Source of the DNA: Rhodobacter sp.
GTDB taxonomy: Bacteria; Pseudomonadota; Alphaproteobacteria; Rhodobacterales; Rhodobacteraceae
DNA length: 64,000 nt
Direction of reading: 5' to 3'
NCBI GenBank assembly: GCA_027484145.1
Contig: JAIXUH010000002.1
Coordinates: 620,001-684,000 of the forward strand
Under the pieces are notes generated by a model, which saw nothing but the letters and a program-made list of their open reading frames with translations, made no database searches and had not been told where the DNA came from. A program made the position numbers and the translations under genes. Position 1 is the stretch's first letter. Each line of letters opens with the position of its first letter. Positions 49,643-59,669 of this stretch are shown here, in pieces.

Positions 49643-49696
49643 CCTTTCCGCTCTCACGTAATTGGCGTCGCCTCTCGTGTCCGGACCGCGGAAAGG
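49643..49696 (+). promoter_or_regulatory. Structured 5' leader of rpsF, candidate S6:S18 autoregulatory RNA
   Basis: A 9-bp stem, CCTTTCCGC (49643-49651) with GCGGAAAGG (49688-49696), closes an arm that contains inner helices CACG/CGTG (49655-49658 with 49676-49679) and GGC/GCC. It lies 46 bp before rpsF. In many bacteria S6:S18 binds a structured leader of its own mRNA; the presence and position of this structure fit that, but I cannot check the consensus bases. Confidence 0.45.
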
Positions 49697-49742
49697 CCAA
49701 ATGCCCGGACTATGAAGCCGCCCGAGACGAAAAGGAACGCAC

Positions 49743-50210
49743 ATGCCGCTTTACGAGCATGTCTTTATTGCGCGTCAGGATCTTTCCAACACGCAGGCCG
49801 AAGGCCTTGTCGAACACTTCACCGCAGTTCTTTCCGACAATGGCGGCAAGGTCGTCGAATCGGAATACTGGGGCGTCAAGACGATGGCCTACAAGATCAA
49901 CAAGAACCGCAAGGGCCACTACGCCTTCCTGCGCTCGGACGCACCGTCGTCTGCCGTACAGGAAATGGAGCGTCTGATGCGCCTGCATGACGACGTGATG
50001 CGCGTGATGACCATCAAGGTTGACGTGCATGGCGAAGGCCCGTCGGTGCAGATGCAAAAGCGTGACGAGCGTGAGCGCGGCGACCGTGATGACCGCGGCG
50101 GCTTTGGCGGCGAACGTCGCGAACGCCCCAGCTTCGGTGATCGTCCGGACCGTGGCGATCGCGGTGATCGTGGTGGCGACCGCGGTGCAGACCGCGGCCC
50201 GCGTCGTTGA
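49743..50210 (+). CDS. rpsF: Ribosomal protein S6 with RG-rich tail
   Basis: A 155-residue S6. The ferredoxin-like core fills about residues 1-100 ([46 protein letters not shown]). After that a C-terminal tail of about 50 residues is rich in Arg, Asp and Gly ([11 protein letters not shown], then [11 protein letters not shown]). Such tails are disordered; Enterobacteriaceae instead add glutamates post-translationally. The ATG at 49743 follows AAAAGGA. It is the first gene of the rpsF-rpsR-rplI operon. Confidence 0.97.
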   Translation: MPLYEHVFIARQDLSNTQAEGLVEHFTAVLSDNGGKVVESEYWGVKTMAYKINKNRKGHYAFLRSDAPSSAVQEMERLMRLHDDVMRVMTIKVDVHGEGPSVQMQKRDERERGDRDDRGGFGGERRERPSFGDRPDRGDRGDRGGDRGADRGPRR

Positions 50211-50239
50211 TCATCAGCCTCAGGAAAGGACCATAAACC

Positions 50240-50467
50240 ATGGCGAACAAACCGTTTTTCCGCCGCCGCAAGGTTTGCCCCTTCTCGGGCGACAATGCAC
50301 CGGCCATCGACTACAAAGACACGCGTCTGCTGCAGCGCTACATCTCCGAGCGTGGCAAGATCGTGCCAAGCCGTATCACCGCCGTCTCGGCCAAGAAGCA
50401 GCGCGAACTGGCCACGGCCATCAAGCGTGCCCGCTTCCTCGCCCTGCTGCCCTATGCCGTGAAATAA
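50240..50467 (+). CDS. rpsR: Ribosomal protein S18
   Basis: A 75-residue S18, which binds 16S rRNA with S6. It is basic ([10 protein letters not shown] at the start) with [20 protein letters not shown] in the second half. A good ribosome-binding site (AGGAAAGGA) precedes the ATG. It lies 29 bp after rpsF and 12 bp before rplI. Confidence 0.97.
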   Translation: MANKPFFRRRKVCPFSGDNAPAIDYKDTRLLQRYISERGKIVPSRITAVSAKKQRELATAIKRARFLALLPYAVK

Positions 50468-50479
50468 GGAGCACAGAAC

Positions 50480-51049
50480 ATGCAAGTGATCCTTCTTCAG
50501 CGCGTGGCCAAACTTGGCCAGATGGGCGACGTTGTGAACGTCAAGGACGGCTACGGCCGCAACTACCTCTTGCCGCAGGGCAAGGCGCTGCGCGCCAACG
50601 AATCGAACATCAAGTCGTTCGAAGCGAAAAAAGCACAGCTTGAGGCGAACAACCTCGAGACCAAGAAAGAAGCCGAAGCCGCTGGCGCCAAGATCGATGG
50701 TCAGACCTTTGTGATCATCCGCTCGGCCTCTGATTCGGGCGCGCTTTACGGGTCGGTCACCACGCGTGACGCCGCCGAAGCCGCAACCGAGGCTGGTTTC
50801 ACCGTGAACCGCGCCCAAGTGGTACTGGACAAGCCGATCAAGGATCTTGGCATTCACACCGTTTCGGTTGTTCTGCACCCGGAAGTGACTGTCAAGGTTC
50901 AGCTGAACGTCGCACGTTCGGCCGAAGAAGCCGTGCTGCAAGCCTCGGGCAAGTCGATCCAGGAACTGGCCGCCGAGGCCGAAGCTGCCGCCGATTTCGA
51001 GATTGCCGAACTGTTCGACGATCTGGGCGCTGCTGCGCAAGACGATTGA
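50480..51049 (+). CDS. rplI: Ribosomal protein L9
   Basis: A 189-residue L9. The N-terminal RNA-binding domain ([32 protein letters not shown]) is joined by a long helix to the C-terminal domain (about 85-150). The last 40 residues form an extra acidic Ala/Glu-rich extension beyond the usual 150-residue form. AAGGAG lies 8-10 nt before the ATG. A strong terminator follows at 51077-51106. Confidence 0.97.
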   Translation: MQVILLQRVAKLGQMGDVVNVKDGYGRNYLLPQGKALRANESNIKSFEAKKAQLEANNLETKKEAEAAGAKIDGQTFVIIRSASDSGALYGSVTTRDAAEAATEAGFTVNRAQVVLDKPIKDLGIHTVSVVLHPEVTVKVQLNVARSAEEAVLQASGKSIQELAAEAEAAADFEIAELFDDLGAAAQDD

Positions 51050-51076
51050 TCCAGCCCCGCATAGGGCACCCAAAAG

Positions 51077-51106
51077 AACCGCATCGGGCAACCGGTGCGG
51101 TTTTTT
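51077..51106 (+). terminator. Rho-independent terminator of the rpsF-rpsR-rplI operon
   Basis: 11-bp stem AACCGCATCGG / CCGGTGCGGTT (one T-G wobble) around a GCAA loop, followed by T6. It lies 28 nt after rplI. Confidence 0.92.
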
Positions 51107-51203
51107 CATGCGCTGCGTTTGGCACTACGCTGGTCCCGGATTTGGCGCAATTATGCCATGTTCTGCGGGTATCCCCTTGGGCGGTTCAACCCAGAGGCTG
51201 AGC

Positions 51204-51617
51204 ATGCGCCCCATGATGATCGCTGTGACCGTTGTTTCAATCACCGGACTTTTCCTGTTCCGCCTGCATCTGATGGAACAGGCCGACTCGACGGTGGCCG
51301 CCGCGACCCAATCGGGCACATCCGAGGGGTTTACGGCACAGGCCATGGGCGCAGCGACCGCCAGCTTTGCCGCCATCGCGGCCATGGCGGGCATGGGTGG
51401 TGATGGGGCAAAACCCTCAGCCAGTTCCGGGATCACCGCATCGCTCGGCGGCTCCAAATCAGGCGCGCCTGATCTGACCGGGTCATCGCTGAACGTCTAT
51501 AAGCAAATCGAATCTGAACTGTCCAAGCAGACCGCAGGCATGGCAAAGGGCGGGTCATCCTTTTCCCGACCGTCAAATTTCAAGCCGCGTTTTGTCAAGG
51601 CGCGCACCAACGACTGA
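51204..51617 (+). CDS. Uncharacterised membrane-anchored or secreted protein, 137 aa
   Basis: A 137-residue protein with an N-terminal hydrophobic helix (about 4-18, MMIAVTVVSITGLFLF) that could be a membrane anchor or signal. Then come a low-complexity Ala/Gly/Ser-rich region (about 28-90), a short hydrophilic helix (SLNVYKQIESELSKQ) and a basic C-terminus. I do not recognise a family. The ATG at 51204 follows AGAGG by 7 nt. It lies alone after the L9 terminator. Confidence 0.68.
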   Translation: MRPMMIAVTVVSITGLFLFRLHLMEQADSTVAAATQSGTSEGFTAQAMGAATASFAAIAAMAGMGGDGAKPSASSGITASLGGSKSGAPDLTGSSLNVYKQIESELSKQTAGMAKGGSSFSRPSNFKPRFVKARTND

Positions 51618-51741
51618 CAGCGCCAGGTCACGCCGGCACGTCCGGCGCGGCGAGCCAAGTCCGACAGCGCTATGTCGCAAAGGGGGGCGAAAATCCGCCC
51701 GTCACATGTCTGATGGCGGCACACTTCCGCCAGAAGGCCAG

Positions 51742-52689
51742 ATGACCGCCACGCCATTTTCCCCCCGCCGCGATACGACCCTTGGCATCCTGTGCCTTTG
51801 TGCGGGTTTGGGTCTGTTTTCTGTGCAGGACCTGATTCTGAAGCTGTTGTCCGGCAGCTATCCGCTGTCGCAGGCGATGGTGTTCCGCAGCCTGACGGCG
51901 ATGCCGCTGATCTTTCTGCTGACCTATCAGGAGGGTGGCCCCGCCCGCCTGTTCACGCCGGGCACCAGGGCGATGATCCTGCGCGGGCTGGTGATGTTCA
52001 CGGCCTATGCCGCCTATTACCTTGCCCTGCCCGCCCTGCCCCTTGCCACAACGGTTGCGCTGTACTTTTCGGCACCGCTGTTCATCACCGTGCTGTCCGT
52101 GTTCCTGCTGCGCGAAACGGTGGCCTGGCATCGTTGGCTGGCGGTTCTGGGCGGGTTTGGCGGCGTTGTGCTGATGGTGCGGCCCGGAGGCAACCTGTTC
52201 GAATGGGCCGCCTTGCTCTCGGTGGTGTCGGGGCTGTCTTACGGCCTGTCGATGGTGATGGCGCGGCAGATGGGCACGCGTGAGACGGCCGCCGCCATGG
52301 CGTTCTGGGGCAACTTCGTTTTTCTGGCCATTGCCCTTCTGATGGCCTTTGCTTTTGGCGATGGCCGTTTTGCGGGGGATGTGCACCCGTCACTGGCGTT
52401 TCTGCTGCGCGGCTGGGTCTGGCCCTCTGCACTGGATGCCGCGCTGATGTGTGGCTGCGGCGTGATCGCCGCATTGGGGCTGACCCTGCTGACCCAAGCC
52501 TACCGCATCGCGGATGCCAATGCCGTGGCACCCTTTGAATACACCGCCATGTTGTGGGGCGTGATCTGGGGCTGGTTCTTCTTTGCAGAATGGCCCGATA
52601 CCATCGCTTGGCTGGGCATTGCCATCATCATGGCGGCGGGCCTTGCCGTGGTCTGGCGCGGGCCTGCGCCACGTGACGGTGCCGATTAA
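51742..52689 (+). CDS. DMT-superfamily (EamA) transporter
   Basis: A 315-residue membrane protein with about ten transmembrane helices forming two EamA repeats (about 15-145 and 160-305). Characteristic features are the first repeat starting GLFSVQDLILKLLSG and the second ending WLGIAIIMAAGLAVVW. Such transporters export metabolites such as amino acids; the substrate is unknown. I chose the ATG at 51742, with AAGG 6-7 nt upstream, over two in-frame alternatives. The stop overlaps the convergent hydrolase gene by 4 bp. Confidence 0.88.
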   Translation: MTATPFSPRRDTTLGILCLCAGLGLFSVQDLILKLLSGSYPLSQAMVFRSLTAMPLIFLLTYQEGGPARLFTPGTRAMILRGLVMFTAYAAYYLALPALPLATTVALYFSAPLFITVLSVFLLRETVAWHRWLAVLGGFGGVVLMVRPGGNLFEWAALLSVVSGLSYGLSMVMARQMGTRETAAAMAFWGNFVFLAIALLMAFAFGDGRFAGDVHPSLAFLLRGWVWPSALDAALMCGCGVIAALGLTLLTQAYRIADANAVAPFEYTAMLWGVIWGWFFFAEWPDTIAWLGIAIIMAAGLAVVWRGPAPRDGAD

Positions 52690-53219
52690 CCGGCCGAGGA
52701 CAAAAGCATGCGCGAACGGGCAAGGGTCTGGGCAAAAGCCGTGCGCGCCGCCGTGGGAACCTGCGGCAACAAGCCCACCACCTCTTCTGCCCACGACAGA
52801 TAAGCGGCGCGTCGCTCAGCCGGCCAATGGACAGGGGGTGTTTCGCCGACCGCCCGCACGTTCGACATCTTGTCACACAGCTTGACCAAGGCCGCATCGG
52901 CCGATTTGCCGGGGGCGTTGACCAGTTGCATCTGCTTGCGCTGTGGTTTGGACAAGGACTTGTCGTCGGTCAACTCCATCACCACCGCTGCGATCTGCGC
53001 CCCGAAACGCGCGCTGATCTGCTCGGGCATGACGCTGCAATCCTCAACAGTGTCGTGCAGCCAAGCTGCCGCAATTGCGGTTTCAGTGCCGCCAAAGCGG
53101 GTCACAAGTTCGGCCACTTCTTCAAGGTGAACGACATAGGGTTCTTGTCCCGCGCTTTTGCGGGTCTGGCCTGCGTGGGCTGTTTCGGCAAATTGTCGGG
53201 CTTGGGCGATGATATCCAT
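52686..53219 (-). CDS. MESH1-like small HD-domain alarmone hydrolase
   Basis: A 177-residue HD-domain protein. The pattern follows RelA/SpoT-type ppGpp hydrolases: GQEPYVVHLEEVAELV with a metal-ligand His (H31), AAWLHDTVEDC (H55/D56 and the ED pair) and VKLCDKMSNVRAV carrying the last Asp. The stretch ELTDDKSLSKPQRKQMQLV matches the metazoan MESH1 type very well. There is no synthetase or regulatory domain, so it is a stand-alone small alarmone hydrolase; MESH1 also acts as an NADPH phosphatase. Which activity applies here is unknown. Confidence 0.87.
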   Translation of the reverse strand: MDIIAQARQFAETAHAGQTRKSAGQEPYVVHLEEVAELVTRFGGTETAIAAAWLHDTVEDCSVMPEQISARFGAQIAAVVMELTDDKSLSKPQRKQMQLVNAPGKSADAALVKLCDKMSNVRAVGETPPVHWPAERRAAYLSWAEEVVGLLPQVPTAARTAFAQTLARSRMLLSSAG

Positions 53220-53354
53220 CCATCTCTCCGGTTCAGGCCAGACCAGGCATCATGCGGCCCGATTGGGTCACATCCATGCACATCCAGCGATTTGGGGAAA
53301 ATGTGAGGCATGCTCACGATGAAAGGTTAGCCCTATGGGCCCGTCACCTCAAGA

Positions 53355-53385
53355 AAAAAGGGCCGCGCCAGATTGGCGCAGCCCC
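53355..53385 (-). terminator. Rho-independent terminator of tig
   Basis: On the minus strand an 11-bp stem (GGGCTGCGCCA with TGGCGCGGCCC, one T-G pair) around a 3-nt loop is followed by T6 (53355-53360). It lies 29 nt after the tig stop. Confidence 0.9.
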
Positions 53386-53413
53386 AAAACTGTCGCGGGT
53401 CTGAAACCTGACC

Positions 53414-54748
53414 TCAGATTTCGTCCAGCGCGTCGATCGCCTTTTGCAACTCGTCCTTGTCGACTGATTTGTCGGAAACCGTTGCCTGCGCCACGATGTG
53501 ATCCACAACCTTGTCTTCGAACAAAGGCGCGCGCAGTTGCTGTTGCATCTGCTGATTCTTTTGCACGAATTCAAAGAACTGACGTTCCTGCCCCGGATAC
53601 TGGCGGGCGGCGTTCAGCACGGCTTGGGTCATCTCGGCATCGGTCACGGTGACTTCGGCCTTGCGACCGATCTCGGCCAGCAAAAGGCCAAGGCGCACAC
53701 GGCGTTCGGCCAGCGACTTGTGCTCATCCGTCGGTTCAATCGTATCATGGTTGTGGCCATGATCTTCAGGATGCTCTTCGTGCCACAGCTGGTGGGCAAT
53801 CTGGGCAGCCTCTGCCTCAACCAAGGCGACGGGCAGGTCAAACTTGACCAGACCGTCCAATTGATCCAGCAGCGAACGCTTGAGGACAGCGCGCGACGCC
53901 CCCTTATACTCCGCTTCCAGACGCTCGGCGATTTGGGCCTTCAGCGCGGCAAGGTCTTCCGCGCCATACTTTTTAGCCAGCTCGTCATTCAGTTCGGCAG
54001 GCTTGGGCTCTTTGACTGCCTTGATCGTGCATTCGAACACGGCAGCTTTGCCCGCCAGATGGGCTGCGCCATAGTTTTCCGGGAAGGACACGTCGACCTT
54101 GACCTCGTCGCCCGCTTTCGCGCCGACAAGCTGGGCCTCGAACCCCGGAATGAACGAGTTGGAGCCCAGAACCAGCGGATAATCTTCGGCGGTGCCGCCT
54201 TCGAAATAGTCGCCATCCACCGAGCCTTTGAAGTCGATCACGACCTGATCGCCATCCTTGGCCTTGGACCCCTTCTTGCGGTCATCGAACGACTGCGCCG
54301 TTGCGGCAAGGTTTGCCAGGGCTTCGTCAACGGCCGAGTCTTCGGCTTTTACGATCAAACGCTCCAGAGTGATCTTGCTGGCATCCAGATCCGGGATCGG
54401 GGGCAGCTTGTCATAGGTCATCTCGACCACAACGTCCTGACCTTCGGCCCAGGTATCGCCGCCCACCATCTTGACGTCGGGCTGCAGGGCCGGACGGTCG
54501 CCCGTCTTGTCAAAGTGGTCCTTCATGGCCGTGTCGATGGCATCCTGCATCGCATCGCCAATCAGGCGCTGACCAAACTGCTTGCGCAGAATCGCCATAG
54601 GCACCTTGCCCTTGCGGAAGCCCTTCATTTCGATCTCGGGCTGCGCCTCGACCAGCTTTTCCTGAACCTTGGCTTCCAGCTCAGTCGCCGTCACCGTGAT
54701 GGTGTAGCCGCGCTTCAGCCCTTCGTTCAGGGTTTCGGTGACCTGCAT
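53414..54748 (-). CDS. tig: Trigger factor
   Basis: A 444-residue ribosome-bound chaperone and prolyl isomerase. The N-terminal ribosome-binding domain includes the [17 protein letters not shown] signature (near 45). The FKBP-like domain is about 150-245 ([19 protein letters not shown]). The C-terminal helical arms follow, with an acidic/histidine-rich insert ([12 protein letters not shown]). The ATG at 54748 has AAGGA 7 nt upstream; the open frame reaching far upstream passes through the tRNA gene and is not real. It lies 23 bp after tRNA-Leu. Confidence 0.97.
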   Translation of the reverse strand: MQVTETLNEGLKRGYTITVTATELEAKVQEKLVEAQPEIEMKGFRKGKVPMAILRKQFGQRLIGDAMQDAIDTAMKDHFDKTGDRPALQPDVKMVGGDTWAEGQDVVVEMTYDKLPPIPDLDASKITLERLIVKAEDSAVDEALANLAATAQSFDDRKKGSKAKDGDQVVIDFKGSVDGDYFEGGTAEDYPLVLGSNSFIPGFEAQLVGAKAGDEVKVDVSFPENYGAAHLAGKAAVFECTIKAVKEPKPAELNDELAKKYGAEDLAALKAQIAERLEAEYKGASRAVLKRSLLDQLDGLVKFDLPVALVEAEAAQIAHQLWHEEHPEDHGHNHDTIEPTDEHKSLAERRVRLGLLLAEIGRKAEVTVTDAEMTQAVLNAARQYPGQERQFFEFVQKNQQMQQQLRAPLFEDKVVDHIVAQATVSDKSVDKDELQKAIDALDEI

Positions 54749-54771
54749 CTTCTCGTCCTTCTCATCCATAC

Positions 54772-54856
54772 TGGTGCGGGTAGAGGGACTTGAACCCCCA
54801 CGCCTTGCGGCGCCAGAACCTAAATCTGGTGCGTCTACCAGTTTCGCCACACCCGC
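54772..54856 (-). tRNA. tRNA-Leu (anticodon UAG)
   Basis: An 85-nt tRNA including the encoded CCA. The acceptor stem GCGGGTG pairs with TACCCGC; the anticodon stem is CCAGA/TCTGG with the loop TTTAGGT giving UAG; a long variable arm (GCGCCGCAAGGCGT) marks class II Leu; the T-arm carries GGTTCAAGTCC. It reads CUA/CUN Leu codons. It is immediately upstream of tig on the same strand, so both may share a transcript. Confidence 0.95.
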
Positions 54857-55105
54857 GAATTGCCCAAAGCGCGCCCCCGTCCCCCTCCGGCCGGTTGGAA
54901 CGCGCGATGAAATTCCGCGCCCTTCTAACAAAGGGCAAAGCGGGATGCGAGAGGAAAAAAACCACCGCCAAACGGATGGGCTGCCAGCCGTTTGGAACTG
55001 AAAAAGCCCCATTTGCGCGGAAGAATTCCTCACGTCCGCCGTTATGCTGCCACAGTCTGGCGTGAAAACGCAGATACATCCGAAAGAATGGCTCAGGAGG
55101 TTGCA

Positions 55106-55591
55106 ATGGTGGAAATGACGCTCGGCACGAATGCAGGTGAAATCCTTGCGAAAACGTCGATGCCCCGCTGTGGTCTGGCCGCCGGAACCACCGTTCTGAC
55201 GCTGATGGGTGCGGTTCCTGTCGAATTCATCGCACCGGGCGACCGCGTGATCACCCGCAATGGTGCACGCACTGTCACTGCCGTTGATATTTCGGTCGTG
55301 AAGAATGCCCGCGTTGTCCGGATCTCCGAAGGCGTGCTGGGCAAGGATCGCCCCGAGGCGGACATGCTGGTGTCGCCCGATCAGCCGATCCTGATCCGCG
55401 ACTGGCGCGCCAAGGCGCTTGCTGGTGCTACGCAGGCGATCGTCAGCGCCGAGAAACTGGCCGATGGCGAATACATCAAGGTCGAGACGCTGGCCGAGGC
55501 CCGCCTTGTGACCCTGCGCTTTGCAACGGCCGAAGTGATCTACGCCGCCGGTCTGGAACTGGGCTGCGAGCCTGCGTTGATCGACGCCTGA
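55106..55591 (+). CDS. Hint-domain protein, 161 aa
   Basis: A 161-residue protein with a Hint (hedgehog/intein) module of the type found in Rhodobacterales. The start of the fold is [15 protein letters not shown] followed by [16 protein letters not shown]; a candidate nucleophile Cys is in RCGLAAGT, though the register differs by one residue from the common CFTPGT form. The middle has [16 protein letters not shown]. Elsewhere such modules are attached to larger secreted proteins; here it stands alone, so splicing activity is doubtful. The ATG at 55106 has a perfect AGGAGG 5 nt upstream. Confidence 0.8.
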   Translation: MVEMTLGTNAGEILAKTSMPRCGLAAGTTVLTLMGAVPVEFIAPGDRVITRNGARTVTAVDISVVKNARVVRISEGVLGKDRPEADMLVSPDQPILIRDWRAKALAGATQAIVSAEKLADGEYIKVETLAEARLVTLRFATAEVIYAAGLELGCEPALIDA

Positions 55592-55616
55592 TCCCTTGAT
55601 CCCATTCTGAACCACA

Positions 55617-55639
55617 GGCCGCCTTCCGGGCGGCCTTTT
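55617..55639 (+). terminator. Rho-independent terminator of the Hint gene
   Basis: GGCCGCC / GGCGGCC stem with a 5-nt loop and TTTT tail, 25 nt after the stop. It also touches the convergent nnr stop at 55639. Confidence 0.85.
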
Positions 55640-57192
55640 CACATGCCAAGGGCGCGAAACACCTTGGGCAATTCTTCGGGCAGATCCTCGGCAATTAACC
55701 CCGGCCCAAAGGACCGCGCGGCCTGTGCGTGCAGCCATGCCGCGTTCTGCGCGGCGGCAAAGGGGCCAAACCCGCGCGCCAGAAGCCCGGCAATCATGCC
55801 CGCCAAAACATCGCCTGCACCAGCCGTTGCGAGCCATGGCGCAGCATCTGCCCGGACGGCGGCGTTGATCACACATGCCCCCGATGGTGCTGCAATCACC
55901 GTATCCGCCCCCTTGAACAGGACCGTGCACCCAGACCGACGCGCCGCATCGCGTGTGGCATCCACCTTGGAATAGGCCGCGCCTTCGCCCGCAGGCGCCG
56001 ACAGGCGTGCCGCAAGGTCGGGGAACAGGCGCGCAAACTCCCCCCCATGCGGAGTCAGAACACAGCTGTCATGCAGCTTTGCGAAAAGGTCCGGCGCTTG
56101 CGACAGGGCTGTCAGGGCATCGGCATCCAGCACCACATGCCTTTGCGGCCCCTTGGGCTGGCCAATCAGTTGCGCCAAAAGGTCATGCGCCTGCGGCACG
56201 CCCAGTCCCGGCCCAAGGCACAGGGCCGTGATGCGCGGGTCTGACAGGGTGGCCCGCAGATCATCTGCCGTGCCAATCGGGCGGATCATGATGGCCGTCA
56301 GTTGCGCCGCATGCTCGGCCACCGCGTCGGGCGGGCATCCCAGCGTGACAAGCCCCGCACCTACCCGCAGCGCCCCGCGCGCTGCCAGACGCGCCGCACC
56401 GCCCTGCCCCGGCGGCCCGGACAGCACCAAGGCGTGGCCATGGCTGAACTTGTGGCCCGCCATCTTTCCCAGCCAAGACGCGGAGGCCGACGCCGCATCC
56501 ACCACCGAGTCGGCATCTGGCCCGCGCAGCAGGGCGTCAATCTCGGCGTCCAGACCAAGGTCGACCACACGCAGCGCACCGGAAAGGGCAGCCCCATCGG
56601 CCAGCATATGGCCCAGTTTCGGCCGCTGAAAGGTGACGGTCAGCGCGGCCGGATGGTCCAGATAGCCACCTTCGGCCCGGATGCGCCCGGAATCGCCGCA
56701 GATGCCGCTGAGGATATCGACGGCCACCAGCCGCGCCCCGCTTTCCTGCGCCATTATCAGGCTACCCCAAATGCCCGGCGCAATGTCGCGGCGCAAACCT
56801 ATGCCAAAGACCGCGTCCACAACCACATCCGCCGCGCGCATATCCGGCCAATCCACCTGCGATAGGGGCCGCACCGAACCGCCGCCTGACACCCACAGGT
56901 TTTGCTGAACCACGGAATCAGGCGTTTGCGCAGGCCCGGTGGCAAACACCGCCACGCCCCACCCAAGCGCCGCCAAAAGCCGCGCCACGACATAGCCGTC
57001 GCCGCCATTGTTGCCCGGCCCGCACAGCACCACCGCCTGCGACCCGTCGCCAAGGTCGGGCCACGCGGCGCAGATCGCATCGACCACGCCTTGCCCGGCA
57101 TGCTCCATCAGCGCACGGCCCGTGATGCCCCCGGCATTGATCGCCGCCGCTTCGATGGCGCGCATTTGGGCAGTTGAAAGCAGTTCCGTCAT
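55639..57192 (-). CDS. nnr: Bifunctional NAD(P)H-hydrate repair enzyme
   Basis: A 517-residue two-domain enzyme. The N-terminal half (about 1-215) is the NnrE-type epimerase (YjeF N domain; [18 protein letters not shown]) that interconverts R and S forms of NAD(P)H hydrate. The C-terminal half (about 230-517) is the NnrD ADP-dependent dehydratase with [16 protein letters not shown] and the [17 protein letters not shown] motif. Together they repair damaged NAD(P)H. It is divergent from glnB, whose 171-bp upstream region is A/T-rich at 57210-57250. Confidence 0.96.
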   Translation of the reverse strand: MTELLSTAQMRAIEAAAINAGGITGRALMEHAGQGVVDAICAAWPDLGDGSQAVVLCGPGNNGGDGYVVARLLAALGWGVAVFATGPAQTPDSVVQQNLWVSGGGSVRPLSQVDWPDMRAADVVVDAVFGIGLRRDIAPGIWGSLIMAQESGARLVAVDILSGICGDSGRIRAEGGYLDHPAALTVTFQRPKLGHMLADGAALSGALRVVDLGLDAEIDALLRGPDADSVVDAASASASWLGKMAGHKFSHGHALVLSGPPGQGGAARLAARGALRVGAGLVTLGCPPDAVAEHAAQLTAIMIRPIGTADDLRATLSDPRITALCLGPGLGVPQAHDLLAQLIGQPKGPQRHVVLDADALTALSQAPDLFAKLHDSCVLTPHGGEFARLFPDLAARLSAPAGEGAAYSKVDATRDAARRSGCTVLFKGADTVIAAPSGACVINAAVRADAAPWLATAGAGDVLAGMIAGLLARGFGPFAAAQNAAWLHAQAARSFGPGLIAEDLPEELPKVFRALGM

Positions 57193-57240
57193 GCAATTGC
57201 CGTCATAGTTTTCATTTCGCCTATTTTATAACCTTAATGA

Positions 57241-57702
<462 letters not shown>

Positions 57703-57772
57703 TCCTCGCGTCAAAGCAGGTGGCCAAATGGCGAAATCAAAAGAGAAAAACCCCAAACCGAAAGGCAGCATG

Positions 57773-59182
57773 ATGAGCGCAGTCAAGAATGCTCTGAAAC
57801 TGATGAAGGACGAGGAGGTCGAATATGTCGACGTCCGCTTTACCGACCCGAAGGGCAAGCTTCAGCACGTCACGCTGATTGCTGACCTGGTCGATGAAGA
57901 TTTCTTCGAAGAAGGCTTCATGTTCGATGGTTCGTCCATCGCAGGCTGGAAGTCGATCGATCAGTCAGACATGAAGCTGATCCCCGATGCGACTTCGGTC
58001 TACATCGACCCCTTCTATGCCGAGAAAACGCTCTGCGTGCATTGCGATGTGGTCGAGCCGGACACGGGCGAAGCCTATGACCGCTGCCCGCGCCAGATCG
58101 CCAAGAAGGCCGAAGCCTACATGAAATCGTCGGGCGTGGGCGACAACGCCTTCTTCGGGCCGGAAGCAGAATTCTTCCTGTTTGACGATGTCCGCTATCA
58201 GGTCAGCCCGCGCAAGGTTTCCTATGAAATCGACGCCGAGGCCGCATCGTGGAACACCGACACCGTGATGGAAGGTGGCAACCTTGCCCACCGCGCCCCG
58301 CACAAGGGCGGCTACTTCCCCGTCAACCCGATTGACGAGGCGCAGGACATCCGCGGCGAGATGCTGTCGACCATGAAGCGCATGGGCATCAAGGTGGACA
58401 AACACCACCATGAAGTGGCGACCTGCCAGCACGAACTGGGCATGATCTTCGGTGGTCTGGTCGAACAGGCCGACAACATCCAGAAATACAAATACGTGAT
58501 TCACAACGTCGCGGCTGCCTATGGCAAGACCGTGACCTTCATGCCCAAGCCCATGAAGGGCGACAACGGGTCGGGCATGCACGTGAACATGTCGATCTGG
58601 AAAGACGGCAAGCCGCTGTTCGCTGGCGACAAGTATGCAGACCTGTCGCAGGAAGCGCTGTATTTCATCGGCGGCATCATCAAGCATGCCAAGGCGCTGA
58701 ACGCCCTGACCAACCCCGGCACCAACAGCTACAAGCGCCTGATCCCGGGCTTTGAAGCACCGGTTCTGCTGGCCTATTCGGCCCGCAACCGCTCGGGCGC
58801 TGTGCGTATTCCGTGGACGGAATCGCCGAAAGCCAAGCGTGTGGAAGCCCGCTTCCCCGATCCGTCGGCAAACCCCTATCTGGCCTTTGCAGCGCTGCTG
58901 ATGGCCGGTCTTGACGGCATCAAGAACAAGATCGATCCGGGCCCGGCATCGGACAAGGATCTGTATGATCTGCCGCCGGAAGAACTGGCCGAAATTCCAA
59001 CCGTCTGCGGATCGCTCCGTGAGGCCTTGGAAGAGCTGGAAAAGGACATGGACTTCCTGCTGGCCGGTGACGTCTTCACCAAGCCGCAGCTGGAAGCTTA
59101 TATGGCGCTGAAGTGGGAAGAGGTTTACGCCTATGAACACACACCGCACCCGATCGAGTACGCGATGTATTACAGCTGCTGA
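57773..59182 (+). CDS. glnA: Glutamine synthetase, type I
   Basis: A 469-residue dodecameric enzyme that makes glutamine from glutamate, ammonia and ATP. N-terminal beta-grasp domain, then the ATP site [10 protein letters not shown], catalytic ligands in FFGPEAEFF and [16 protein letters not shown], ammonia-site GDNGSGMH, and the adenylylation Tyr in LYDLPPEE (about residue 398). I chose the ATG at 57773 (AAAGG 7 nt upstream) because family N-termini begin [13 protein letters not shown]; an in-frame ATG at 57728 would add 15 basic residues. It follows glnB on the same strand and ends at a strong terminator. Confidence 0.97.
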   Translation: MSAVKNALKLMKDEEVEYVDVRFTDPKGKLQHVTLIADLVDEDFFEEGFMFDGSSIAGWKSIDQSDMKLIPDATSVYIDPFYAEKTLCVHCDVVEPDTGEAYDRCPRQIAKKAEAYMKSSGVGDNAFFGPEAEFFLFDDVRYQVSPRKVSYEIDAEAASWNTDTVMEGGNLAHRAPHKGGYFPVNPIDEAQDIRGEMLSTMKRMGIKVDKHHHEVATCQHELGMIFGGLVEQADNIQKYKYVIHNVAAAYGKTVTFMPKPMKGDNGSGMHVNMSIWKDGKPLFAGDKYADLSQEALYFIGGIIKHAKALNALTNPGTNSYKRLIPGFEAPVLLAYSARNRSGAVRIPWTESPKAKRVEARFPDPSANPYLAFAALLMAGLDGIKNKIDPGPASDKDLYDLPPEELAEIPTVCGSLREALEELEKDMDFLLAGDVFTKPQLEAYMALKWEEVYAYEHTPHPIEYAMYYSC

Positions 59183-59210
59183 TTGGCGGCTGTCATCGGA
59201 CGAATGAACA

Positions 59211-59237
59211 GAAAGGGTGCCCTCGCGGCACCCTTTC
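59211..59237 (+). terminator. Rho-independent terminator of glnBA
   Basis: Perfect 11-bp stem GAAAGGGTGCC / GGCACCCTTTC with loop CTCGC, 28 nt after glnA. The stem itself ends in TTTC; the tract is short but the stem is strong. Confidence 0.85.
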
Positions 59238-59669
59238 GCATGTGGGGGCAGCGCGCAGTCAACAGGGCCGCCACGCACCTTCGCCCGCTGGCGTCGCGGG
59301 CAGGCCCAGACAAGCTGGTGATGGGCTGGCAGGCATGCGCCAACTGATTCTGGGCCTTGCCATGCTTTTTCCCAAAAATTGCCGCCGATTCGTGGAAATT
59401 GCCCTAAATTGTCTGCAAATTATGTCGGCCCCGTATCCCAATGGCGTGGTTCTTGCCCCTGCTTTCGTAACAGGGCACCAAAAGACAGCGCGCTTGGGTT
59501 GTACGACATACCCCCTTGGATAGGGGGCTGGATCGCTTTACCCCAGCCGGGTAGGCGCTTGACGAATGGCTGGGCCACTTCTGCCTTTTGCCTTCGTGAC
59601 GTTACGTCGCCGTGGGGGCAGACTTCCTTTCGTGGGTAACACCACCGCCCGTTCAGAAAGGAACATCCC
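59238..59669. other. 432-bp intergenic region with hairpin, no convincing gene
   Basis: Between glnA and the 180-residue unknown gene. It holds an A/T-rich patch (59370-59430), a hairpin CCCCC-TTGGAT-GGGGG region near 59510-59530 and a CTTGAC hexamer near 59559. One weak open frame (59242-59523) has no ribosome-binding site. The length and the hairpins suggest a regulatory leader for the gene at 59670. Confidence 0.5.

Noticed and set aside
53414-55930. A longer tig reading frame running upstream through tRNA-Leu
   Set aside because: It would read across a tRNA gene; the ATG at 54748 has a ribosome-binding site and the family's normal N-terminus.
57965-59278. A 437-codon minus-strand frame opposite glnA
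   Set aside because: Antisense to glutamine synthetase; typical high-GC shadow.
59242-59523. A 93-codon open frame between glnA and the 180-aa gene
   Set aside because: No ribosome-binding site, no plausible composition and no domain; treated as intergenic.
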